Shown: positions 50,961 through 61,472 of the stretch, piece by piece
Layout: each line of letters begins with the position of its first letter
Position numbering within the stretch: the first letter of the stretch is position 1
From: Tamarix chinensis
Lineage: Eukaryota; Streptophyta; Magnoliopsida; Caryophyllales; Tamaricaceae
NCBI GenBank assembly: GCA_030549775.1
Contig: CM060174.1
Coordinates: 51,400,707-51,464,706 of the forward strand
Length of the DNA: 64,000 nt
Reading direction: 5' to 3'
Notes under the pieces: generated by a model
The model's input: only the letters and a program-made list of their open reading frames with translations
Told to the model about the DNA's origin: nothing
The model's database searches: none
Translations under genes and position numbers: made by a program

Positions 50961-52472
50961 AATATCTCTATTATTTTTATGTCTTTAGCAAAGTTAGAAT
51001 TTTGTTAAGGTTATTTTATTAGTATGTTATTAATTGGTCAAAGCCCTAAGGAGGCGTAGGAACGTGCTCCAAGACCGGTGTCGTTTCAGGTAAGGGGTGC
51101 TAAGGCCTTTTATGTGCTAATATGCATTGTGTGCCTCGTATGTTATGCATTCTATGTTTATGATTATTATTTATGCCGTATATGATATGACGTGGAATTG
51201 AAGTATGTTTTCGTATGGCATGTGTATTATTTGTGTATGATCCTGTAAGACATGCATGTGAGGATGTTGATATGATTTTATGTGGGAGACAGGATGAAAA
51301 AGGAGGATGGGGAAAGAATTTGACTAAGGGAAGTGAGTTGACCTAATTTTATGAATTTATAAGGAATAATCTAATGAAATACCCCAAAATCCCTATTTTA
51401 GAAAATCATGGCCGAATAGGAGATTATTAGGGAATTTATTAAAATAAATTACTTTTAGTGAAATAAAAAGGAATTAATAGGATAGATCAAGAAGGAAATT
51501 ATAAGAGTGTAAATAGGGGAGATTATGGTATTTAAGTTAATTAGAGTTTGCACTTTTGAAATTTATTAAGTACCTTAAATTATATAAAATGGGGAGGATA
51601 AAATAGTTTCAAATTAATATAAAATATATGAATAATTTAATTAGAGGAAAATTTAGGGGTTTTGTTAATTAAAATAAATTTAGGAAGATTTTTCCATAAA
51701 TCCCAAAATTTACCTAAAAGTAGAAATTAATTATGGTTTTGATAATTATATTAAATACCCTAACTTACCCAAATGATATTAATTAAACCAATCCCAAAAT
51801 TTTCCCTCTTTTTCTTTTTCCCTTTTTCCTTTTTCCTCCCTCCTTTTTCCCTTTTTCTTCCTTCCCCTATTTTCCCCCCCGACCTGGGCCGGCCTGCTGG
51901 CCCAAACCCCTCCATTTTTCCTTCTTCTCGCCGCGGCCCAGCGAGCCCGGCCGTCCGTGAGCCAAAACGCGGCGTTTCGACGCTGAAGTCACTGAAACGC
52001 CGCGTCGCGATACAAAGGAAATTTCGACCGTTGCCTGACGACGCGAGCGCTGCGTTTTCGCCAAATCCCGCCAAAAACGCAGCGTTTCATTTAAAGGGAA
52101 AAGAAACCGCGCGGTCCGGCCGGTTTCCTCCCTCTCCTTTCTTCCCCTGGACCGCCGGTCCAGCCCCTCCCCTTCTTCTTCTTCCTCGCGACGCCGTTTC
52201 TCCCCGCCTGCAACTCGACCTCGCCGGAAAACGCAGCGGCGAGCGTCCCGTCCCTTCTCCGTCCTTCTCTCCTGTCTTTTCGTCCCTGATTTGACCTTAC
52301 CTTGAGATGTGACCAATCGGGCAGCGTTTTCCCCGCACGCAAGCCCTGTCGTCCTCTCCGGCGGGTCACGATCTGCAAATTGCAGACCTACTCCGGTCAG
52401 CCTCGCCGGACATGCCTCCACCTACCCTCTGACTCTCCCTCGCCTCCTTGTCGTTTTCCCGTTCCACATCCT

Positions 52473-52481
52473 CTATAAATA
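52473..52481 (+). promoter_or_regulatory. TATA box of LTR A6
   Basis: CTATAAATAGCCCCGG lies 1098 nt into the LTR, just upstream of the CCG-rich leader. Confidence 0.6.
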
Positions 52482-53059
52482 GCCCCGGAAATGGCCTGAA
52501 TCGGGTTCGATTTTTGGAACCCAGAAATCCAAACCGTCGCGCCGCCCCACTTTCAGCCGCCGTTTCCTCTGCCCTCGGCCACCGTTGCCGCCTGCCCTCG
52601 CCACCAAAATCCTCCCTGCACCGCCCTCTACGCAACTAACCTCCTTAGCCTCCCTGCCTTGCCCCGCACGCGCCGCCTTGGCCGTGCGAAAATCCCTCCC
52701 CGAAATCGACCCCTCCAGCCTGGCGCCACCTTCGCGCCGCCACCGCCAGCCGCGCCGCCGCTTGCAGCGCCACCACCACCCTCCAAAATGACCAGCAACT
52801 CCTGCCCTACCACCCCGCACCTCCCTTTCCCTTTGGTTTTCCCTTCCCTAGCCTCCACCACCATTTTTCCCTCTTTCCTTTCCTCCACCGCCGCCGCCGC
52901 CGCTGCTACCGCCGCGCCGCCGCCGCCACCACCACCCCAGTCAGGTTGTCAACCCCCCCTGAACCCTAAGTCCTAGAAAATAAAATAAATAAATGAATAA
53001 GATAAGTAAATAATAATAAGGGTTAAATGATTAAATAAATAAAGGTGATTAGTGGGATT

Positions 53060-53222
53060 AATATTATTAACTAATATTATGAGTATTATTATGAGTAATA
53101 TTAACACTATTATTATTATTACTAATATTATTGTTACTACTAATACTAACACCAATATTATTATTATTATTATTATTACTACTATTATTATTATCATATT
53201 ATTGTTATTATTATTATTATTA

Positions 53223-53260
<38 letters not shown>

Positions 53261-53267
53261 GATCTTA

Positions 53268-53304
<37 letters not shown>

Positions 53305-54510
53305 CATATTGTTATTATTATTATTATCCTTATTATTATTACTACTATTATTGCTATTATTATTATTGATATTATTATTGTTATTATCTTTATTATTATT
53401 ATTATTATTATTGTTATTATTGTTATTATTATCCCTATTATTATTATTAAGTGTTATTACTACTAACGTTACCATTAGTGTTATTACTGTTATCGTTATT
53501 ATTGTTGTTAATATTAATATTAATATTAATATTATGATGGTTATTACTATTATTAGTATTACTAGTATGATTATTATTATTACTATTATAATAATTATTA
53601 TTAATATTACTATTGTTATTTTTACTATTGTTATTGTTAGTACTATTATTGTTATTATTATTATTATTGATATTGTTATTATTATTGCTATTATTCTTAG
53701 GGTTGTGTTATTGTTATTATTATTACTATTATTATTATCATGGTCATTATTTTACTATTAGTATAAGTATTATTATTAATATTGTTATTGTTATTTTACT
53801 ATTGTTATTGTTATTATTAGTATTATTGTTATTATTATCATTATTGCTATTACCATTACTATTATTATTAGTAGAAGTATTGTGGTTAATATCATTATTA
53901 TTATTATTGTCTTTACTATTCTATTTTCAACGTATGTTATTAGTATTATTATTACTATTATTATTATTATTATTATCATTACCATTATTACCATATTACT
54001 ATTATTATTGTGATATTATTATTATTACTTTCATTATTATCATTAGTATGGTTATTATTATTATCACTATTATTCTTATCAGTGTTTTATCGTTATTGTG
54101 TTTATCGCATCCATTATTTTATCGATTATTACTGTTATTCTTATTATCCTTATTAATATTATTTTTATAATCGTTGATATTATTACTAATACTTTCATTG
54201 TATTTATTATTATTATTATTTGTATTCTTATTGTCTTCATTCCTATCATTATTAATATTATCACTATTATTATTATTAACATTATCATTGATTTTGTCAC
54301 CTAAGCGACTATGGTTGTACAAATACTCTATTATTATTATTATTATTATTATCGATAATGCACTATTACTGATGCTAATATGATTTCAATTATTACCATT
54401 ATTATCATTATTACCATCATAGCTATTATTATTTTTATTAGGAGCACTATTATTATAAATAGTATTCTTATTATGGTAGGTATTATTGGTAATTATTATT
54501 AATGTTGTGA
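53060..54510. repeat. ATT trinucleotide microsatellite tract in LTR A6
   Basis: About 1.45 kb of interrupted ATT units is the counterpart, in opposite orientation, of the AAT tract in A1. The reading frames in it are simple-repeat artefacts. Confidence 0.95.
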
Positions 54511-55948
54511 AAACCCTCTCCTTAGTATTGGATTGCTAAAACCCACTTTAATTAGTGATAATCCATTTAAGCTATTGTAAGAATAGTAATAACCCTACCC
54601 TTAATTTATAAACCCCTATTATTAATATCAGCATTAGTATTAGGCCATGATAGGGGTAAGATAGAAATTTTGATAATTTCGGTAGAGGGAGATTAACCCT
54701 AAGTATTTCCCTCTTATAGGTGAACCAGGTCAAACCCCAGGAGGTGTAGGAGCGTGCTCCAAGCCCGGCGCCGATTTAGGTAAGGACGTAACCAAGGCCA
54801 CTTGTGTGTATTGCATGTTTTACCTGTCTTGTATACTTGTGCTGTTGTATGCTATAAATTGTATATTATCTGTGTATTGTGTAGCGCAGCATGGAACCGA
54901 GGTACGTTCTCGTGCTCTCGGCGGTGTGTATTAATATGTTGTGGTGCAAGTATGGTGTGATGTGATGTGACATGTTGTGATGTGACCCCTACGACATGCA
55001 TGCTAGGTTTTGTGAGGAAGTGTTGTGAAGTGGGGGCTTGAAAAAGAAAAATAAGCGATTAAGATAACCAAAGGGAAGTACGTCGGTTAACATAGGTATA
55101 GGCGATTTAAGGAACTCATAATTTGTGAGATGATGAGGAAGAGGGGAAAACAAGTAAATAGAAACATGGGAATAAAAATAAGGTTGCATGGGGGAAACTA
55201 GGGTTTGATGGAAATGATAGAGTTGACATGGGGGAAATGATAGGGCTTGCATGGGGAAGTTAACGTTGGCATGAGGACAAACCTTACGTATGAAAAGATA
55301 CCTTGGGATGTGAGGGAGTCAGTGGGAGGCCCATTTGGGAGTCTGGAGGCTCGAGGCGAAATATAGTACGTAGGGTCTTATAAGGTACCCGATTAGGGTT
55401 TTGGGAAGAATTAGTAATATGAAAAAGGCGAAAGGAAAAAGGTTGAGAGTGAGGGTTTTGTTATAATTAATGATTATGGAAGTTTGAGAGAGAAGGAATA
55501 TTGGGAGAACGGGAGAGGTTACCTTTGGGAAGAGAAAGGTATTAAAGTTGAAGTGGAAAACTAGAGTTTTAGGGTCACAGGTAGAATCGATGGGTAAAGT
55601 GATATGATTTGGGGATTGGACCAGAATGAGATGAGGTGTCGAGGATAACTGAATTAACGGTAGTGAAGTAAGAGGAGGCTGGACCACATAGGTCCAGCTA
55701 GGGTTTCAAGGGAAACCCTTGAGACTAGTGACAGGTGGGGTCCGATATCACGAGGTGTTGCGTGTATAGCGGGGAATTGGACATCGAGGTGCGATAAGGG
55801 GTGCACGAGTTCCAAGATATGGGACGGGCCCTCCTGGGAGGATGATTGTGGATATAGTTAGCCATGCATGTCAAGGGTAAAACACTTTCTAATAAGATAC
55901 GTTAAAATACTAATCACTTAAAGAGAAAGATGCTGAGCCGAGGCCCAG

Positions 55949-56293
55949 ACCGGTCCACCGGCGAATAATAGTGGCCAGGAGCCGGGGTGCCCTGGAGACC
56001 GTGCCACCGGCGAACAATAGTGGTCGGGAGCATTTTGCCCTGTATGATTTCCGGTCCACCGGCTATAATAGTGGGGGTTACCGTGCTCAGCAAAGCAAAC
56101 ATAAAATTGATAAGACATGGGAAAGATACTAAATACTTACAGTGGAACACCATGTGAGTCGGGGCCAGACCGGTCCACCGGCAAATAATAGTGGCCAGGA
56201 GCGTTTTGCCCTGGAGACCGAGCCACCGGCGAACAATAGTGGCCAGGAGCATTCTGCCCTGTACATATCTCCGGTCCACCGGCTATAATAGTG
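55949..56293 (+). repeat. Hairpin array of LTR A6 (two blocks of three)
   Basis: Six cores of the ACCGGTCCACCGG...AATAATAGTGG type. The spacers carry CAGGAGCATTTTGCCCTG or CCAGGAGCGTTTTGCCCTGG, which fold as 7-8 bp stems with one bulged base. One spacer differs (CCAGGAGCCGGGGTGCCCTGG). Confidence 0.85.
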
Positions 56294-56861
56294 GGGTTTC
56301 CGCACTCACGTGGATTGATAAAGATTATGTGTGAAATGGACATATTATTATTAACGAGAATAAAGGATAAGTCACCGGATAGTACTCAGACCTTATCTTG
56401 TCATTATTGCATGTGCCTTATATGATTGTGTATGCAGACTACGTGGCATGATTGTATGCTTGGCCCTAGCGCCTACGCCCTTACTCAGTACTGGACCCGT
56501 ACTGATACTATGCTGGTTAAATGGGTCCTGTGATGATCCACCAATGGTGGGGAGCAGACCTTTGATGCAGGTTTTGATCGGTTGCTAATTGGGGTGGAAG
56601 GTTGACTTGAGTGAGTAAGTGGTCCGGATATTTACCCTTTTGGAATTTGTTTGTTTAATCAAATTCGTCTTGGAAGTCACAAGTTTTATACTTAAATTCT
56701 CAAAGGGTCTTATCGTACCTTGTTATTCCGTGTTTTAAGGACTATGATATATGGATTTTTAAATTGTATTTCGGAATATACCTTTTTACCTTTGCACTCT
56801 GATTTTGTAGAACTCGTGTTTTATGAATGATTTGTTCTGGTTTTATTCTTTCTAGCCTTAG

Positions 56862-56907
56862 CACTTAGTATCGGGTCGGTAGCTATGGATCGATCTGGTA
56901 CTAAGTG
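56862..56907 (+). other. Terminal hairpin of LTR A6
   Basis: The left arm CACTTAGTATCGGGTCG pairs with CGATCTGGTACTAAGTG over 17 bp (14 Watson-Crick, 3 G-U) around a 12-nt loop. It lies 100 nt from the LTR end. Confidence 0.75.
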
Positions 56908-57012
56908 TGGCGGTAATGTCCCCGAGTTTACGGTTTTAATTCTCTTGCTTCCGCTAAAACTTTTGATTTAAACGAAATTTTTCAGTAGCAAATTTGGGGG
57001 TGTTACATCTAA

Positions 57013-57290
57013 TGCATGGTTTTATTTGGAAGAATGTAATTTATGATGTTATATGGGAGAATCGAATTATTGTTTGTTTGGGAGAATCTAATTTAAGACG
57101 TTATTTGGGAGAATGTAATTTATGATATTATATGGGAGAACCTAGTTTATGGTTTTGCTTGGGAGATTCTAATTTGTGATTGTATATGGGAGATTCTAAT
57201 TTATGATTTTATGTGGGAGAATCTAACTTATAGTCTTGTATGGGAGAATATAATTTGTGGTTATGAAAGGGGAGAATCTAATCAATTGTA
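57013..57290 (+). repeat. ~26-bp GGGAGAAT tandem repeat in LTR A5
   Basis: About ten units share GGGAGAATCTAATTTATG or similar. It is the counterpart of 41170-41640 in A3 and was displaced by the A6 insertion at its start. Confidence 0.85.
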
Positions 57291-57864
57291 TTATGTGGAA
57301 AAATCTTTGGGTTTTATATGATTTGAATATTTGTGTTGGTATGGATTGAATTTAGGGTTTTGTGTGAATGAATCTTTGGGTTATATATGGTTTGAATCTA
57401 GGGTTTTGGTATGAATGAATCTTTGGGATTGAATTTAGGGTTTTGTATGATGAGATTTTGGGTTTTGCATAATGGTTAATGGTGGTATGGTGGTATTAGG
57501 GTTTGCATGGAAGTTAATAATTGCATGGGATGTGTAAAGTTTGTATGAGAGTGAAGTTTATGTATGGAACGCTGATTTGGGATTTGAGGAAAATAATGTA
57601 AGTGTTGTTTTGGGTGATCAAACATTTGAAGGGAAAATAGTGCGTGGAACATTATATGGGTACGTAGGAAACCGAGCTAGGGTTCGTGTGGATAATTAGG
57701 GTTTGGTGCAACTGCTTAGGGTTTTGTCGTATCAAGTATATTTGGTGATTAAAGGGTAATTGTGATTTGTGATGTGTGTTGATTCATGCATGACCAGGGT
57801 GAAATCTTTGAATAAAATATTTAAGATATTAATCACTTAAAGCGAAAAATTATTGAGCCGGGTC

Positions 57865-58206
57865 CAACCGATCCACTGGTTAGGAATAGTGGTTAGGGTT
57901 ATTACCCTATGTGAGACCGGTCCACCGGCAAATAATAGTGGTGTGGACTTTGTCCCACAAGTGTCCGATCCACCGACGAATAATAGTGGGGGACTCGAGC
58001 TCAATAAAAATGAACCCGAGTTTGTTAAAGACACTTAAAAGATATTAATTACTTACAGTGGAACCCCATGTGAGCAGGAGCCAGACCGGTCCACCGGCAA
58101 ATAATAGTGGTGTGGACTTTGTCCCGCAAGTGACTGGTCCACCGGCGAATAATAGTGGTGTGGACTTTGTCCCGCAAGTGACCGGCCCACCGGCAATAAT
58201 AGTGGG
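57865..58206 (+). repeat. Hairpin array of LTR A5 (two blocks of three)
   Basis: Six cores (CCGGTCCACCGGC...AATAATAGTGG and variants). The main spacer is GTGTGGACTTTGTCCCACA or GTGTGGACTTTGTCCCGCA, a stem unlike those of A1, A3 and A6. One spacer is AGGGTTATTACCCT. Confidence 0.85.
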
Positions 58207-58759
58207 GTGTTCCTGTACTTACATGGATTGATAAAAGGCATGGTGTGAATCGGATTCTGATAAGAGATTAATTAAATGATTAATCTGGATTATATATGGG
58301 CCTTTGTACGTTTACCTGAATTGTTCATATACCTTTATATTGCTATGTTCGATTATGCCTGCTATTAATCTGCATGGATTGTGTGCTTATGTGTCGGTCT
58401 TAGTGCTCTGTTACCTTACTCAGTACGTAGCGTACTGATCACCTTTTTATGGGTGTTGCTCATTCCCACGAGTAGTATGCCCTTCTGGTTTGTGCAGGTG
58501 GGCGAGACATCAGTCGGGGCTGAGTGTTGAGCATGTTTGGCTCAAGAGAGTTGTGGCCGTATTTCAGTCTTTATGTAATTTTATTTCCTGCTATTAATTC
58601 TTTGTATTGGAGTATTTATCCTCTTTGATTTCGCACTCTGATTTCTATTTTATTACGTTTATAAACGTTTATGCGTACTCTGATTTTAAGGTATGATCTT
58701 TCGAGTTCTTTTATGAACTGTTGATTTTAATTTAATGTAAATCTTTTCTTTAGCCTTAG

Positions 58760-58805
58760 CACTTGGTACTGGAACGGTCGGAGAGAACCGGTCTGGTACT
58801 AAGTG
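58760..58805 (+). other. Terminal hairpin of LTR A5
   Basis: CACTTGGTACTGGAACGGT pairs with ACCGGTCTGGTACTAAGTG: 15 Watson-Crick, 3 G-U and 1 mismatch. It lies 98 nt from the LTR end. Confidence 0.7.
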
Positions 58806-58959
58806 TGGCGGTAACATTTCCAGAATTCACAAGTTTTAAGTGATTCTATTGTTATTTGCTTCCGCTTTACGAAAAAAAAATTAGTGAATTTTGGGGTGTT
58901 ATAAGTATCTTCCCCATTTCTTATTGATTTTACGTTTAGTTTGCTGAGCACGGAATCCC

Positions 58960-59084
58960 CCACTATTATAGCCGGTGGACCGGAAATATATACAGGGCAA
59001 AACGCTCCTGGCCACTATTATTCGCTAGTGGATCGGTCTCCAGGGCACCCTGACTCTTGGCCACTATTATTCATCGATGGACCG
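58960..59084 (-). repeat. Hairpin array block of LTR A4 (second part)
   Basis: Three cores (CCACTATTATAGCCGGTGG, CCACTATTATTCGCTAGTGG, CCACTATTATTCATCGATGG) with diverged spacers. In two of them the CCAC/GTGG arms are partly changed. Confidence 0.75.
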
Positions 59085-60116
59085 GTCTGGGCCCAGCTCA
59101 TCATCTTCCTCTTTAAGTGATTAGTGTCTTAAACGTATCTTATCTAAAAGTATTCCACCCTTGACATGCATGGCTAACTATATCCACACTTATCCTCCCA
59201 AGATGGCCCATCCTATATCTTGAGACTTCTGCGCCTCCTAACTCGGTTTTCTCCAAAAACCCTAACTTGGGCCTATGTGGCCCATCCTTCTTTGTCGTAC
59301 ACATCCTGACTATTTCAACACCCCACACGTCACGACCCTTAGATCCAACCCTCACTTTCTACCCCACTCATTCTCTTTTACTTTTATTATTTTCTTTTTC
59401 TTTTTCCACCCTCTCACATTAGGGTTTCCTCCCAACCCTAGATTAGTCTCCTACGCACCCTTATACGGTCCCACGTACTATTTTCCACCCGAAGTCCCCA
59501 GACACCCAAACGTTACTTTTAATATCTTCCTCACGCCCCGAGGCAACTTTCCATACGTAAAGTTTTCCCCCATGCAGACTCTAATCATTCAATGCAAACC
59601 TTAGTTCCTCCCATACCTACATTAGCCAACTTACTTCCCCTTTGGTTATCTTTCTCTCTCATTACTCTTTTTCATGCTTCCATCTCCAATTACCATATTA
59701 ATTATCCTAGCATGCATATCCCTAAGGGCCACATCACATCACACCATAAAAAAATAGCATATCCATATCAGCACATACCAAAAGGGGCACATGAACACAC
59801 CTTGGTTCCAAGCCATGCCACACATGAAACAATTAAGATAATAACATGTAGAACTCGACATAAAAATTATATAGGGCATCCAAGACATGTAGGACATATA
59901 GCACACATTCAACTTTAGCTAAACCCTTACTCGGTTTAGGTTACCGAGCTATCTTTCACATAAATTAGGCCACTAAACTCCCTTTATAATCGTTACACTT
60001 AATATATTTCCCATTTAGTTGGTTATATTATCAATTTATCCATTTCCTTTATTATAATTAACAAATCACCTATTAGTTGGTCAAATTACCAAATTACCCT
60101 CGTTCATTATCCTAAT

Positions 60117-60790
60117 TACCAAATTACCCCTTTAGTTGGTTAAATTAACAAATTGCCCCTCATATTTACCATTTTACCCTTCTCCATTATTAAATTATCA
60201 TTTTACCCTTCTCTCTTATTATAATTACCAAGTTACTCCTTTCCAATTTCCACTTTTATCCCTTTTATTTACAAAATTACCACTTTGCCCTTTTATTATA
60301 AAATTACCAATTTTCCCCTTTATTACAAAATTACCAATTTGCTCCTTTATTACAAAATTACCAAATTGCCCTTTTATTACAAAATTACCAAATTACCCTT
60401 TTATTAAAAAATTACCAATTTGCCCTTTTGTTACAAAATTACCAAATTGCCCTTTTATTACAAAATTATTAATTTCCCCTTTTATTACAAAATTACTAAT
60501 TTACCCTTTTGTTACAAAATTACTAAATTGCCCTTTTATTACAAAATTACCAATTTGCCATTTTATTACAAAATTACTAATTTACCCTTTTGTTACAAAA
60601 TTACCAAATTGCCCTTTTATTACAAAATTACCAATTTTCCCTTTTATTACAAAATTACTAATTTTCCCTTTTAATCACAAAATTACTATTTTACCCTTTA
60701 TTCACAAAATTACCAATTTATCATTTTATTAACAAATTTACCATTTTACCCTTGCCTCCAAAATTACTAAAATACCCTTTTTAATTAAGA
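60117..60790. repeat. 27-28 bp tandem repeat in LTR A4
   Basis: The unit AAATTACCAAATTGCCC plus TTTTATTACA is repeated about 18-20 times, cleanest at 60283-60700. The 198-codon open frame here is a by-product of a repeat length divisible by three, not a gene. Confidence 0.95.
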
Positions 60791-61440
60791 ATTACCTTTT
60801 TACCCTTAGCACACCCCTTATATTAAATTATTATTATTACTATATCAAATATTAACTTTAATATCTCATCCACAACTCTTATAATTAATATAATATTATT
60901 AGCACCCCATATATATATATTAGGCCATTTTCTTGTACAAGATACATTAGTAAAATCCTCTAAGGCTCACAAAATATTAAACATGTATTAAATATCACAA
61001 TAGTATAAAATAGCATGGATAATACTTAACATTTTCCTTAACAACCAAATTATTACCTTAAATAATATTTCCATACATATCATATATACTATCATGCTTC
61101 CTTTTATCAACCAACACAATAACCACATATAACATATTAAACAACACAAACCAAGCATAATAATATATTAAAAATCCTAATATGCTAACATACGTTAATC
61201 CATACGTTTAAGTAGGATTTAACGATTACCTCGATTTTTGCAAAAACGAACCTTACCGGTATTCCGATTCAAGGTTCAGGCTTGATTTATCAAAACTAAT
61301 ATCTAAAAATAATTCAAGACTTATTAGATTAGAAAAGATAAAAACCAAATTATAAGGCTTATAACACTTAATTAATCAAATAATTAAACTAAAATATTAT
61401 TATACCTTAAAAATTATTAAAAACTAAATCAAAGAGGGCA

Positions 61441-61472
61441 GCAGCTCATGCTGCATGAGCAGCATGAGCTGC
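61441..61472. other. 32-bp inverted repeat (13-bp arms)
   Basis: GCAGCTCATGCTG and CAGCATGAGCTGC flank a 6-nt CATGAG loop. The arms match perfectly. It lies in the sense 5' half of LTR A4, close to the purine-rich leader. Confidence 0.9.

Larger units (their letters stand above)
51375..57007 (+). mobile_element. Solo LTR A6 (family A, 5633 bp, TSD TCTAA), innermost insertion
   Basis: It runs from TGAAATACCCCAAAATCC to AAATTTGGGGGTGTTACA with a perfect TCTAA duplication (51370-51374 and 57008-57012). The host text AGGAATAATCTA is uninterrupted in A3 (about 41180), which confirms the insertion point. In order: a C/T-rich and CCG-rich leader with a TATA box (52473), an ATT tract (53060-54510), a donor-like TTTAG/GTAAGG at 54780, two array blocks (55949-56293), a CAGTACTGG...CCGTACTG palindrome (56486-56504), an acceptor-like GATGCAG/GT ending at 56570, and the terminal hairpin (56862-56907). 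It is the youngest layer of the nest. Confidence 0.95.
48789..58903 (+). mobile_element. Solo LTR A5 (family A, TSD AGTAA/AGTAT), split by A6
   Basis: Own sequence is 48789-51374 and 57008-58903 (about 4.5 kb). It runs from TGAAATGCCCCGAAAATTTC to TTTTGGGGTGTTATA, flanked by AGTAA and AGTAT. In order: a C/T-rich leader with a TATA box (49815), an ATT-rich tract (50370-50960), a donor-like TTTCAG/GTAAGG at 51090, a GGGAGAAT repeat split by A6, two array blocks (57865-58206), a perfect CAGTACGTAGCGTACTG palindrome (58421-58437), an acceptor-like TTGTGCAG/GT ending at 58497, and the terminal hairpin (58760-58805). It is closest to A3. Confidence 0.9.

Noticed and set aside
52973..54383. Open frames encoding poly-Leu, poly-Ile and poly-Asn
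   Set aside because: Artefacts of the ATT microsatellite in LTR A6.
55914..56343. Open frames across the hairpin array on the minus strand (repeated TIIAGGP)
   Set aside because: Repeat translation. Similar TIIAGGP frames appear in the other arrays at 3225-3416, 33091-33840 and 57837-58241.
60136..60732. 198-codon frame with a repeated KLPICPFITKLPN-type pattern
   Set aside because: It is the translation of a 27-bp tandem repeat. The repeat length preserves the frame, and there is no other coding evidence.
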